From Sphingobium quisquiliarum P25 (GTDB taxonomy: Bacteria; Pseudomonadota; Alphaproteobacteria; Sphingomonadales; Sphingomonadaceae), in contig NZ_ATHO01000159.1 of the NCBI RefSeq assembly GCF_000445065.1, forward strand, positions 1 to 43,665: 43,665 nt of DNA. Reading direction: 5' to 3'. The notes beneath the pieces were generated by a model. That model did no database searches. It was not told where the DNA came from and saw only the letters and a list, made by a program, of their open reading frames with translations. How positions within the stretch are numbered: the first letter of the stretch is position 1; every line of letters starts with the position of its first letter. A program made the position numbers and the translations under genes. This document shows positions 1-7,243 of the stretch, one piece after another.

Positions 1-155
1 CGCGCATCCTCCAGCGCGGCGCGCGCGGCGCGGCCGTCGGCATGGGGGCTGGACGGGTTGGCCCAGCGGTCCATCGCGTCGATCATCGCGGCCTTCGCCG
101 CCGCCGCCATCGGCGTCGTTGCGGCGTGGTCCAGGTAAAGACGGTCGGCGGCCAC
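1..155 (-). CDS. Cysteine desulfurase (NifS/IscS/SufS-like), N-terminal part only
   Basis: The minus strand reads AADRLYLDHAATTPM followed by AMDRWANPSSPHADGRAAR. This is the N-terminal signature (YLDHAATTP, then NPSSxHxxGR) of class V PLP-dependent cysteine desulfurases, which take sulfur from cysteine for Fe-S cluster or thio-cofactor assembly. The gene runs off the left edge after about 51 codons, so the PLP lysine and active-site cysteine are not visible. I chose the GTG at 153-155 because it puts the LYLDHAATTP motif near the N terminus, as is usual. The frame stays open to an ATG near 247, which would add about 30 unmatched residues. The gene is divergent from the alpha/beta hydrolase at 287; from memory such a hydrolase is often found near suf/cysteine desulfurase genes in alphaproteobacteria. 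Confidence 0.85.
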   Translation of the reverse strand, partial: MAADRLYLDHAATTPMAAAAKAAMIDAMDRWANPSSPHADGRAARAALEDA

Positions 156-286
156 GAGGCGGCTATACTCATTGATTGCGGAAACGGCGGCGACTTCTAT
201 ATAGGCGGTCTGCCGCGCAACGCCAGCACAGGCTTGCGCCCACCGCATCCATCAGCCGCTCGCGGCCAGAACCATAATAAGGTGCC

Positions 287-943
287 ATGCCCGACGTTAT
301 CTTTCCCGGACCCGAAGGCCGCCTGGAAGGCCGCTTCAGCCCCCCGCCCCGCCCCCGCGCGCCTGTCGCCATGATCCTTCATCCCCATCCGCAAGGCGGG
401 GGGACGATGAACGACCGGATCACCCAGGCGCTGTACAAGACCTTCGTGAGGCGGGGTTTCGCCACCTTGCGCTTCAACTTCCGGGGGGTCGGGCGCAGCC
501 AGGGGACGTTCGACAATGGCGTGGGCGAACTCAGCGACGCGGCCGCCGCGCTCGATTGGGTGCAGAGCTTCCATCCCGAAGCGCAGACCACCTGGATCGC
601 GGGCTTCTCCTTCGGCGCGTGGATCGGCATGCAGCTGTTGATGCGCCGTCCCGAAATCCGGGGCTTCATCTCGGTCGCGCCGCCCGCCAATATGTACGAT
701 TTCTCCTTCCTCGCGCCCTGCCCTTCTTCAGGCATCATCGTGCAGGGGACGGCGGACGAGGTCGTGACCGCCAGCGCCGTGCAGAAGCTGGTCGACAAGC
801 TGCGCACGCAAAAGGGCATCACCATCCATCATGACGAAATCCGTGGCGCGAACCACTTTTTCGAACATGAGCTGGATCAGCTGATGAAGTCGGTCGACAA
901 TTATCTCGACATGCGGCTTGCGCCCGATTCACCCATCCGCTGA
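287..943 (+). CDS. Alpha/beta hydrolase (COG2945-like)
   Basis: This 218-residue cytosolic alpha/beta hydrolase has no signal peptide. Visible landmarks are LHPHPQGGG (oxyanion-hole region), the nucleophile elbow GFSFGA (G-x-S-x-G), the acidic residue in QGTADEVV, and a late histidine in GANHFF. Together these give a plausible Ser-Asp-His triad. Length and motif order fit the small COG2945/PRK10673-like group, whose substrate is not known. The ATG at 287 starts MPDVIFPGPEGRLEG, which matches the usual N-terminal strand. The gene stands alone, divergent from the cysteine desulfurase, and is followed by a clear rho-independent terminator. The specific substrate cannot be inferred. Confidence 0.85.
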   Translation: MPDVIFPGPEGRLEGRFSPPPRPRAPVAMILHPHPQGGGTMNDRITQALYKTFVRRGFATLRFNFRGVGRSQGTFDNGVGELSDAAAALDWVQSFHPEAQTTWIAGFSFGAWIGMQLLMRRPEIRGFISVAPPANMYDFSFLAPCPSSGIIVQGTADEVVTASAVQKLVDKLRTQKGITIHHDEIRGANHFFEHELDQLMKSVDNYLDMRLAPDSPIR

Positions 944-960
944 TTGTCCAGGGATCGAGA

Positions 961-988
961 AAAGGGCCGTGGACCGGCCCTTTTTTTT
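961..988 (+). terminator. Rho-independent terminator after the alpha/beta hydrolase
   Basis: A perfect 9-bp stem (AAAGGGCCG / CGGCCCTTT) closes a 5-nt loop and runs straight into eight T residues, 18 bp after the hydrolase stop codon. It is one of the clearest intrinsic terminators in the window. Confidence 0.92.
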
Positions 989-1080
989 GTGTCCGCCGGT
1001 TGCGCATGGCCTGGCCTGATCATGGACCCAAGAAAATATGTCTTGGCCTGCCATCCGCCCGCGACTAGCGGCGGCGGGCC

Positions 1081-2169
1081 ATGCAGAATGAGAAGAATGA
1101 CGAAAGCCGCCTGATATGGAGCCGCTATTACAGCGCCTTCATCCCCGCGCCGCCGGGGCCGGGCTTCTTCGACCGGCTGAAGGCCGCGAGCGGGGCGATG
1201 GGCGGCATTGCGATCACCGGATTGCTGTGCGGCCTGATGCTGGGGAACGGCATCGCCCATCCGCTGCTGGTGGCGCCCATGGGTGCGTCCGCCGTGCTGC
1301 TGTTCGCCGTGCCCGCCAGTCCGCTGGCGCAACCCTGGTCCGTGTTCGGCGGCAATGTCGTGTCGGCCATCGTGGGCATCACGATCGCGCTGCTGGTGCC
1401 GGACCTGACGATGGCCGCGGCGCTGGCGGTGGGCTGCGCGATCGCGGCCATGTCCCTGCTGCGCTGCCTTCACCCGCCCGGCGGGGCGGTGGCGCTGTCC
1501 GCCGTGCTGGGCGCCAGCGGAGATCCGAGCTATATGTTCGTCCTGGTGCCGGTGGCATTGAACACGGCCTTGCTGGTGACGGTGGCGATCATCTTTCACC
1601 GGATCGCCGGGCACAGCTATCCCCACGTCGCGCCCAGGGCGCAAAGCGCGCATGGCACCAGCGATCCCGCGCCCCTGCTGCGCACCCCGCCGTCCGAACA
1701 GGATGTGGAGGAAGCGCTGGAAGCCTATGGCGACGTACTGGACGTGGATGCGGCCGACTTGCAGGTCGTGCTGCATGATGCGGAGGTGCGCGCGGCCGAG
1801 CGGAGCCATGCGGCGCTGACCTGCGGCGAGATCATGTCGCGCGACATCATCTCCGTCCGGGAAAGCCAGCCGGTGATGGAGGCGGCGGGACTGCTGCATG
1901 CCCGCCGCCTGCTGTCGCTGCCGGTGCTGGACGATGCAGGGCGGGTGCAGGGGCTGGTCAGCCCGCTGGACCTTGCCCGCGCGGGAGAGACTGTCCGCGA
2001 CATCGCGTCGGCGCCGCTGTTCGTGTCAGACCAGACGCCGGTGTCGGAACTGCTGCGGCCGCTGACCAGCGGAGCTCGGCGGGAGGCGATCGTCGTGGAT
2101 GGAGACGGCAAGCTGCGCGGGCTGGTGACGCAGACGGACCTGCTGGCGGCGATGGCCCTGCGCGCCTGA
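1081..2169 (+). CDS. HPP family membrane protein with C-terminal CBS pair
   Basis: This 362-residue protein has two parts. The N-terminal part (about residues 30-180) has four hydrophobic segments and the family signature CLHPPGGA, the HPP motif that names the family. The C-terminal part (about 248-362) is a pair of CBS domains (CGEIMSRDIISV...GLVSPLDLA and APLFVSDQTPV...LRGLVTQTDLL), which normally bind adenine nucleotides and act as a sensor. Some HPP proteins have been linked to nitrite transport in plastids and cyanobacteria; for the bacterial CBS-fused form the substrate is open. The gene ends one base before the stop of the convergent small membrane protein gene at 2170, so the two are packed tail to tail with no visible terminator between them. 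Confidence 0.88.
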   Translation: MQNEKNDESRLIWSRYYSAFIPAPPGPGFFDRLKAASGAMGGIAITGLLCGLMLGNGIAHPLLVAPMGASAVLLFAVPASPLAQPWSVFGGNVVSAIVGITIALLVPDLTMAAALAVGCAIAAMSLLRCLHPPGGAVALSAVLGASGDPSYMFVLVPVALNTALLVTVAIIFHRIAGHSYPHVAPRAQSAHGTSDPAPLLRTPPSEQDVEEALEAYGDVLDVDAADLQVVLHDAEVRAAERSHAALTCGEIMSRDIISVRESQPVMEAAGLLHARRLLSLPVLDDAGRVQGLVSPLDLARAGETVRDIASAPLFVSDQTPVSELLRPLTSGARREAIVVDGDGKLRGLVTQTDLLAAMALRA

Positions 2170-2379
2170 TCAGTCGGCGCGGCTTTCCAGCATCGGCACG
2201 TCCGGGCCGGGAATGGCGGAGATGGCGACATTGGCGAACATCACCAGCCCCGCTATGATCATCAGCACGCCGCGCTTGCGGTCGCCCTTCTTCGCGATCG
2301 CGTAGATGCCGCCGCCCGTCAGGAACAATCCCGCGAGCATCAGAATGGATAATATCGTCCCTGCCATGGGGCAGGCCAT
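2170..2379 (-). CDS. Small two-helix membrane protein of unknown function
   Basis: This 69-residue protein has two hydrophobic segments (about residues 7-26 and 36-56) joined by a short basic loop (AKKGDRKRG), so it is probably an inner-membrane hairpin protein. No functional motif is recognised. An alternative start is the fifth codon (Met, 2367). Neither start has a strong Shine-Dalgarno sequence. It is tail to tail with the HPP gene. Confidence 0.6.
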   Translation of the reverse strand: MACPMAGTILSILMLAGLFLTGGGIYAIAKKGDRKRGVLMIIAGLVMFANVAISAIPGPDVPMLESRAD

Positions 2380-2470
2380 AAGCGGCTAGCTGGACTGTGG
2401 CAATTGGCCGCCTGTGCCCCTAAGAGGCGCGGGAAACGAATCACCTTTTGCGTGACAGGATCATTACACC

Positions 2471-2908
2471 GTGAAAATCGCCATCGCTTCCGATCATGCC
2501 GCCGTTGATCTGAAGGCGGAACTTGCCGGTTGGCTGCGCGCCGAAGGACATGAGGTCGACGATCTTGGCCCCGCCACGGCCGATCGCGTGGACTATCCCG
2601 ATTTCGGTTACAAGCTGGCGGCGGCGGTCGCGTCGGGCGCTGCGGAACGGGGCATCGCGCTGTGCGGGTCCGGCATCGGCATTTCCATCGCCGTGAACCG
2701 CAATCCGGCCTGCCGCTGCGCCCTGGTGTCCGAACCGCTGTCGGCCGCACTGGCGCGCGAACATAATGACGCCAATGTGCTTGCCCTGGGCGCGCGCCTG
2801 ACCGGCGCCGACATGGCCAGGGCCTGCGTCACCGCTTTCCTTTCTACCCAATTTGGCGGAGGCCGTCACAGCGGCCGCGTCGAAAAACTCTCCCAGCCCG
2901 CGCTTTAA
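2471..2908 (+). CDS. rpiB: Ribose-5-phosphate isomerase B
   Basis: This 145-residue RpiB/LacAB-family sugar-phosphate isomerase interconverts ribose 5-phosphate and ribulose 5-phosphate in the cytosol. Landmarks are MKIAIASDHAA (phosphate and sugar binding around Asp8-His9), YPDFGYKLA, the catalytic cysteine in ALCGSGIG (Cys65), and EHNDANVLALGAR. The start is a GTG at 2471, supported by the immediate IAIASDHA match. The gene lies 12 bp upstream of glyA and in the same direction, so it is very likely co-transcribed with it. The rpiB-glyA-nrdR order is common in alphaproteobacteria and links pentose phosphate, one-carbon and deoxynucleotide supply. Confidence 0.95.
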   Translation: MKIAIASDHAAVDLKAELAGWLRAEGHEVDDLGPATADRVDYPDFGYKLAAAVASGAAERGIALCGSGIGISIAVNRNPACRCALVSEPLSAALAREHNDANVLALGARLTGADMARACVTAFLSTQFGGGRHSGRVEKLSQPAL

Positions 2909-2920
2909 GGAGCACGCCCG

Positions 2921-4240
2921 ATGAGCACCGCCACCCTCAGCCAGCCCGACCTGTCCGACATCCGCGCGGAAGGTTATTTCACGCGCAGCCTGGCCGATGC
3001 CGACCCGGCCGTCTTCGCTGGCGTCACCAAGGAATTGAAGCGCGAGCAGACGCAGATCGAACTGATCGCATCGGAAAATATCGTGTCGAAGGCTGTGCTG
3101 GAAGCGCAGGGCAGCGTGTTCACCAACAAATATGCCGAAGGCTATCCGGGCAAGCGCTATTATCAGGGCTGCGCGCCGTCGGATGAGGTCGAGCAGCTCG
3201 CCATCGACCGCGCCAAGGAAATCTTCAACTGCGGCTTCGTCAATGTGCAGCCCCATTCGGGCGCGCAGGCGAACGGCGCGGTGATGCTGGCGCTGACCAA
3301 GCCGGGCGACACGATCATGGGCCTGTCGCTCGACGCGGGCGGCCACCTGACGCACGGCGCCAAGCCCGCCTTGTCGGGCAAGTGGTACAATGCCGTGCAA
3401 TATGGCGTGCGCGAAGACACGCACCTCATCGATTATGACGCGTTGGAAGCGCAGGCGATCGAGGCCAAGCCGACCCTGATCATCGCGGGCGGTTCGGCCT
3501 ATCCGCGCCATCTGGACTTCGCGCGCTTCCGCGCCATCGCTGACAAGGTGGGCGCGTTGTTCATGGTGGACATGGCGCATTTCGCCGGGCTGGTCGCCGG
3601 CGGCGCGCATCCCACGCCCTTCGGTTTCGCCGATGTCGTGACCACCACCACGCACAAGACCCTGCGCGGCCCGCGCGGCGGCATGATCCTGACCGATGAC
3701 GAAGCCATCGCGAAGAAGATCAATTCGGCCGTCTTCCCCGGCCTTCAGGGCGGGCCGCTGATGCACGTCATCGCCGCCAAGGCCGTGGCGTTCGGCGAAG
3801 CGCTGCGTCCTGAGTTCAAGACCTATGCGCAGGCGATCGTCACCAATGCCAAGGCGCTCGCCGCCAGGCTGGAGCAGCGCGGCCTGGCCGTGATTTCGGG
3901 CGGCACCGACACGCATCTCGCGCTGATCGACCTGCGCCCCTTCGGCATTTCGGGCAAAGATGCGGACGAGGCGCTGGAGCGCAGCTTCATTACCTGCAAC
4001 AAGAATGGCGTGCCCGGCGACCCCCTGCCCCCGACGAAGACCAGCGGCATCCGTGTGGGTTCGCCCGCGGGGACCACGCGCGGCTTCGGCGTGGCCGAGT
4101 TCGAGGCGATCGGCGACATGATCGCGGACGTGCTGGAAGGGCTGCGCGACAAGGGCGAGCATGGCGACGCAGCGGTGGAGGCCAATGTGCGCGAACGCGT
4201 GTCGGCCCTCTGCACCCGCTTCCCGATCTACGAGGGTTAA
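2921..4240 (+). CDS. glyA: Serine hydroxymethyltransferase
   Basis: This 439-residue PLP enzyme converts serine and tetrahydrofolate to glycine and 5,10-methylene-tetrahydrofolate, the main one-carbon source for purines, thymidylate and methionine. Signatures in order are [35 protein letters not shown], the PLP lysine in [14 protein letters not shown] (Lys246), and [14 protein letters not shown]. Length is normal for the family. An AGGAG Shine-Dalgarno sequence lies 9 nt before the ATG, in the 12-bp gap after rpiB. A palindromic repeat unit follows the gene before nrdR. Confidence 0.98.
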   Translation: MSTATLSQPDLSDIRAEGYFTRSLADADPAVFAGVTKELKREQTQIELIASENIVSKAVLEAQGSVFTNKYAEGYPGKRYYQGCAPSDEVEQLAIDRAKEIFNCGFVNVQPHSGAQANGAVMLALTKPGDTIMGLSLDAGGHLTHGAKPALSGKWYNAVQYGVREDTHLIDYDALEAQAIEAKPTLIIAGGSAYPRHLDFARFRAIADKVGALFMVDMAHFAGLVAGGAHPTPFGFADVVTTTTHKTLRGPRGGMILTDDEAIAKKINSAVFPGLQGGPLMHVIAAKAVAFGEALRPEFKTYAQAIVTNAKALAARLEQRGLAVISGGTDTHLALIDLRPFGISGKDADEALERSFITCNKNGVPGDPLPPTKTSGIRVGSPAGTTRGFGVAEFEAIGDMIADVLEGLRDKGEHGDAAVEANVRERVSALCTRFPIYEG

Positions 4241-4252
4241 AGCGAACTTCTA

Positions 4253-4386
4253 CCGTTCGTCCTGCATGGCCGTTGAGCGGGATCGAGGACGGCCGAAAGG
4301 CAAAAGGCGTATCGAAGGGCTGGAGCTTTGCTCAATCCTTCGATACGTGCCTTGGACAAGCCCGGTTCCTGCTCAGGACGAATGGA
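4253..4386. repeat. REP-like palindromic unit, inverted pair (glyA-nrdR gap)
   Basis: The gap between glyA and nrdR is filled by two facing copies of a sphingomonad-type palindromic unit. The left copy begins with CGTTCGTCCTG and ends CGTATCGAAGG (4308-4318). The right copy begins CCTTCGATACG (4337-4347) and ends CAGGACGAATGG. The left copy has an internal stem, GGCCGT (4268-4273) with ACGGCC (4289-4294). The whole can fold into a large cruciform. It lies inside the probable rpiB-glyA-nrdR transcription unit, so it could act on mRNA stability or attenuation. Confidence 0.8.
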
Positions 4387-4398
4387 GATATCTGCTGA

Positions 4399-4860
4399 AT
4401 GCGCTGCCCCTTCTGCGCCCATGACGACAGCCAGGTAAAAGACAGCCGTCCCACCGAGGACGGCGCCGCCATCCGCCGCCGCCGTCAGTGCGAAGCCTGC
4501 GGGGCGCGCTTCACCACGTTCGAACGCATCCAGTTGCGCGACATCTGGGTGGTGAAAAGCGAGGGGCGCAAGGAAGCGTTCGACCGCGACAAGCTGGCCC
4601 GATCCATCGACATCGCCTGCCGCAAGCGGCAGATCGACCCCAGCCGCCTGGAAAAGCTGATCTCCGGCATCCAGCGGCAGCTGGAGACCAGCGGCGAAGG
4701 CGAAGTGCCCGCGCGGGCGATCGGCGAAATGGTGATGGAGGGGCTGAAACGGCTGGACAGCGTCGCCTATATCCGCTTCGCCAGCGTGTATAAGGACTTC
4801 ACCGATGCGCGGGACTTCGAGGATTTCGCCGGTTCGGTGAAGGAGGTGGGGAGTGAGTGA
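4399..4860 (+). CDS. nrdR: Transcriptional repressor NrdR
   Basis: This 153-residue ATP/dATP-sensing repressor controls ribonucleotide reductase genes. The N-terminal zinc ribbon is complete: CPFC (Cys3, Cys6) and CEAC (Cys31, Cys34), with RRRRQC and FTTFER in the usual places. An ATP-cone domain follows (about residues 49-139), containing [16 protein letters not shown] and [13 protein letters not shown]. Length and architecture are standard. It sits after rpiB-glyA, separated by a palindromic repeat pair that may uncouple its expression from glyA. Confidence 0.97.
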   Translation: MRCPFCAHDDSQVKDSRPTEDGAAIRRRRQCEACGARFTTFERIQLRDIWVVKSEGRKEAFDRDKLARSIDIACRKRQIDPSRLEKLISGIQRQLETSGEGEVPARAIGEMVMEGLKRLDSVAYIRFASVYKDFTDARDFEDFAGSVKEVGSE

Positions 4861-4888
4861 GGGGGCCGGTCCCTCCCCTTCGCAACCC

Positions 4889-4937
4889 CGTTCGTCCTGA
4901 GTAGCCATTGAGCCTGTCGAAATGGCGTATCGAAGGA
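4889..4937 (+). repeat. REP-like palindromic unit, left flank of GIY-YIG gene
   Basis: This 49-bp unit begins CGTTCGTCCTGAGTA and ends GTATCGAAGGA. It has an internal stem GCCATT (4904-4909) / AATGGC (4921-4926) around the 11-nt loop GAGCCTGTCGA. It ends 7 bp before the ATG of the GIY-YIG frame at 4945, and its GAAGGA lies where a Shine-Dalgarno sequence would be. A copy of equal length in opposite orientation lies at 5218-5266. Confidence 0.85.
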
Positions 4938-4944
4938 CAATGCC

Positions 4945-6000
4945 ATGACGTTCCACGCCTATATGCTGCGCTGCTCGGACGGCAGCTACTATCTTGGGCA
5001 TACGGATAATCTTGAGAAGCGTATCGCCCAGCATCAGACAGGCGAGATTGCCGGTTACACGCAAAACCGCCGCCCCCTTCAACTGGTCTGGCAACAGGAT
5101 TTCGGTACGCGGGAAGAAGCCCTTGCCGCCGAGCAGCAGATCAAGGGCTGGTCGCGGAAAAAGAAGGAAGCGCTGATCGCTGGCGACTGGGACATGGTCA
5201 GCCGGTTGGCGCGCAAATCCTTCGATACGGGGCTTCGACAAGCTCAGCCCCTACTTAGGACGAACGGCATCATGGAAGAAAATAGCGCTCCTCCCCCTAT
5301 CATCGTCCTTGTCCGCCCGCAGCTTGGCGAGAATATCGGCAAGGCGGCGCGGGCTATGCTGAATTTCGGGCTTACCGAGATGCGGCTGGTCAGTCCCCGC
5401 GACGGCTGGCCCAATCCCGATGCGGGGCCCTCGGCGGCGGGGGCGGATGTCGTGCTGGACAAGGCGGAGCTGTTCGAGACGCTGGCCGATGCGGTCGCCG
5501 ATTGCGCGCATGTCTATGCCACCACGGTGCGCAAGCGCGGCGTCACCAAGCCGGTGGTGACCCCGGAAGAAGCCGCGCGCGAGGTGCATCGGGCGAGCGG
5601 CCGCTGCGCCTATGTCTTCGGGCCTGAACGGTCGGGGCTGGAGACGGAGGATGTCGCGCTGGCCCGCAAGATATTGACGGTGCCGATCAACCCGGAATTC
5701 GGATCGCTCAACCTTGCCCAGGCGGTGATCCTGTGCGCCTATGAATGGTCGAAGCAGGCCGGGCTGGAGCAGCCGACCGTCACCGACCTGGGCGAACCCG
5801 CGCCGCAGGCCGAGCTGGAAGGCATGATCGGCCAGTTCGAAACCTTGCTGGAGGGCGCGGGCTATTTCTTCCCGCCCGACCGCGCGCCCGCGACCAAGCG
5901 GACCTTGCGCAACCTGCTCACCAAGCCGGGTTGGAATCACCTGGAGGTGCGGACGCTGCGCGGCGTGCTGTCGGCGCTCGCCAACCCGCGCGCGCGTTAG
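4945..6000 (+). CDS. GIY-YIG nuclease frame reading in frame into TrmJ-type methyltransferase
   Basis: One uninterrupted 351-codon frame joins two unrelated domains. Residues 1 to about 85 are a UPF0213/YhbQ-type GIY-YIG nuclease: AYMLRCSDGSYYLGHT replaces the canonical GIY...YIG element, followed by Arg26 and the metal-binding Glu63 in AAEQQIKGWSRKKKEAL. Residues 91-108 are translated from an inverted palindromic repeat (5218-5266). Residues 110-351 are a SPOUT methyltransferase with its own plausible start at 5272. The GIY-YIG part alone has the normal size of a free-standing family member. The fusion may be real, or the two parts may be made separately with the upstream protein being a read-through product. 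A GAAGGA within the upstream repeat, 7-12 nt before the ATG, is a plausible ribosome binding site. The biological substrate of this nuclease group is unknown. Confidence 0.7.
   Translation: MTFHAYMLRCSDGSYYLGHTDNLEKRIAQHQTGEIAGYTQNRRPLQLVWQQDFGTREEALAAEQQIKGWSRKKKEALIAGDWDMVSRLARKSFDTGLRQAQPLLRTNGIMEENSAPPPIIVLVRPQLGENIGKAARAMLNFGLTEMRLVSPRDGWPNPDAGPSAAGADVVLDKAELFETLADAVADCAHVYATTVRKRGVTKPVVTPEEAAREVHRASGRCAYVFGPERSGLETEDVALARKILTVPINPEFGSLNLAQAVILCAYEWSKQAGLEQPTVTDLGEPAPQAELEGMIGQFETLLEGAGYFFPPDRAPATKRTLRNLLTKPGWNHLEVRTLRGVLSALANPRAR
5218..5266 (-). repeat. REP-like palindromic unit, right flank of GIY-YIG domain
   Basis: This is the 49-bp inverted partner of the repeat at 4889-4937. Read on the minus strand it begins CGTTCGTCCT and ends GTATCGAAGGA. 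Its internal stem is GGGGCT (5229-5234) / AGCCCC (5246-5251), a different sequence from the partner's stem, while the loop (GAGCTTGTCGA on the minus strand) is almost identical. It is translated in frame as the linker between the nuclease and the methyltransferase, and its AGGA (5257-5260) could serve as ribosome binding site for the start at 5272. Confidence 0.85.
5272..6000 (+). CDS. trmJ: TrmJ-family RNA 2'-O-methyltransferase (probable independent start)
   Basis: From the ATG at 5272 the product is 242 residues, the normal size of TrmJ/LasT SPOUT-class enzymes that 2'-O-methylate position 32 of tRNAs. Signatures are PIIVLVRPQLGENIGKAARA, LVSPRDGWPN, YVFGPERSGL (the SAM-binding knot) and SLNLAQAVILCAYEW. 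The start is supported by alignment of the first conserved strand a few residues in, and by AGGA 11 nt upstream, supplied by the palindromic repeat. The same frame is open upstream through the GIY-YIG domain (see the 4945-6000 entry). RNA target assignment is by family; other TrmH/SpoU members are possible. Confidence 0.85.
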   Translation: MEENSAPPPIIVLVRPQLGENIGKAARAMLNFGLTEMRLVSPRDGWPNPDAGPSAAGADVVLDKAELFETLADAVADCAHVYATTVRKRGVTKPVVTPEEAAREVHRASGRCAYVFGPERSGLETEDVALARKILTVPINPEFGSLNLAQAVILCAYEWSKQAGLEQPTVTDLGEPAPQAELEGMIGQFETLLEGAGYFFPPDRAPATKRTLRNLLTKPGWNHLEVRTLRGVLSALANPRAR

Positions 6001-6018
6001 AATATCGCGGGCAGTGTT

Positions 6019-6315
6019 TCAGGCTTTCAGCCGGTCGAACTCGGTCATTTCATAGGCGATCGATGCTTCGACCAGTTGGTCCCACAAGGCCGCAAGAATG
6101 TCTTCCGGCGCGCCCTGCCGGGCGGCCTCTTCGCGGACATTCTGGATGACTTCGGCCTTGCGCGCCTCGTCCCGCACGGCGCTCCGCTCCTCCTTGATGC
6201 GGGCGGCGGCGCGCATATGGGCGAAGCGCTGAGCGAGCAGAGCGACGATCTGGCGGTCGAGATTGTCGACGCCCGCGCGCACCTGCTCCATGGTCGAATA
6301 GCTTTCCGGGTTCAT
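6019..6315 (-). CDS. Chorismate mutase (AroQ class)
   Basis: This 98-residue all-helical AroQ-type domain contains VDNLDRQIVALLAQRFAHM, then AARIKEER and a C-terminal helix with ILAALWDQLVEASIAYE. The enzyme isomerises chorismate to prephenate for phenylalanine and tyrosine synthesis. I placed the start at the ATG at 6313-6315, which has GGTAGG about 3 nt upstream; the frame is open for 16 more codons (to 6363) without family similarity. No signal peptide is present, so it is cytosolic. The gene is convergent with the methyltransferase gene, with 18 bp between the stops, and divergent from rpsD. The catalytic Arg and Lys of the family have counterparts in RFAHMRAAARIK. Confidence 0.88.
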   Translation of the reverse strand: MNPESYSTMEQVRAGVDNLDRQIVALLAQRFAHMRAAARIKEERSAVRDEARKAEVIQNVREEAARQGAPEDILAALWDQLVEASIAYEMTEFDRLKA

Positions 6316-6493
6316 GGGCCTACCGATTAGGCTGGCATCCACCCCCTGTCGAGGGCTTGACATGATCCCCGCCCAAGGCCATAGGCGCGCCTTCGCGATT
6401 GGCCCTGCACTCCGGTGAAGCGGCGGCCCTGCCCCTTTCAGGCAAGCAGGCGAGTACCGGAACCAACGTTGTTAGCATATCGAAGGAAATATC

Positions 6494-7108
6494 ATGTCGA
6501 AGCGTTCCAGCGCCAAGCATAAGCTCGACCGCCGCATGGGCGAGAATATCTGGGGCCGCCCCAAGAGCCCGGTCAACAAGCGTGAATATGGCCCCGGCCA
6601 GCACGGCCAGCGCCGCAAGGGCAAGATGTCCGACTATGGCATTCAGCTTCGCGCCAAGCAGAAGCTGAAGGGCTATTATGGCGACATCACCGAAAAGCAG
6701 TTCAAGAAGAACTATATCGAAGCCGCGCGGATGAAGGGCGACACCGGCCAGAATCTGGTCGGCCTGCTGGAACGCCGCCTAGATGCGGTGGTCTATCGCG
6801 CCAAGTTCGCGCCGACCATCTTTTCGGCACGCCAGATCGTTTCGCACGGTCACATCTATGTGAACGGCGTCAAGTGCAATATCGCGTCGCGTCTGGTGAA
6901 GCCGGGCGACGAAATCACCCTGGGCAAGAAGGCGCAGGAAATGGCGCTGGTGCTTGAAGCGCAGAGCCTGCCTGAACGCGACATCCCCGACTATGTGTCG
7001 CCCGATGGCGCGGCCAAGGTGACTTATGTCCGCGTGCCCACGCTGGACGAAGTGCCCTATCCGGTGAAGATGGAGCCCAATCTGGTCGTCGAATTCTATT
7101 CGCGCTGA
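6494..7108 (+). CDS. rpsD: 30S ribosomal protein S4
   Basis: This 204-residue protein has the full S4 pattern: [45 protein letters not shown], and an S4 RNA-binding domain around [31 protein letters not shown]. It is a primary 16S rRNA binder in small-subunit assembly. AAGGA lies 6 nt before the ATG. The gene is monocistronic here, outside the large ribosomal protein operon as is usual in alphaproteobacteria, and is followed by an intrinsic terminator. Confidence 0.98.
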   Translation: MSKRSSAKHKLDRRMGENIWGRPKSPVNKREYGPGQHGQRRKGKMSDYGIQLRAKQKLKGYYGDITEKQFKKNYIEAARMKGDTGQNLVGLLERRLDAVVYRAKFAPTIFSARQIVSHGHIYVNGVKCNIASRLVKPGDEITLGKKAQEMALVLEAQSLPERDIPDYVSPDGAAKVTYVRVPTLDEVPYPVKMEPNLVVEFYSR

Positions 7109-7135
7109 TCGATCAGGCATTTCGGATTTTGGGAG

Positions 7136-7168
7136 AAGGCGGTCCTGCGCGGGCCGCCTTTTTCTTTT
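7136..7168 (+). terminator. Rho-independent terminator after rpsD
   Basis: A perfect stem AAGGCGG (7136-7142) / CCGCCTT (7154-7160) around an 11-nt GC-rich loop continues into a T-rich tail (TTTCTTTT), 28 bp after the rpsD stop. Confidence 0.85.
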
Positions 7169-7243
7169 GCGCTCATCGGCTTGCCTGCATGCGGCCGCGC
7201 TGGCATCACCGGGACCATCGCTGGTCCAAACAAGGCTGTCGTC

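Noticed and set aside
2441..4162. A 573-codon minus-strand frame opposite rpiB and glyA
   Set aside because: Antisense shadow of two certain genes with His/Arg-rich composition and no motif.
4237..5241. A 334-codon minus-strand frame across nrdR and the repeat units
   Set aside because: It runs through two palindromic repeats and opposite nrdR, and has no recognisable domain.
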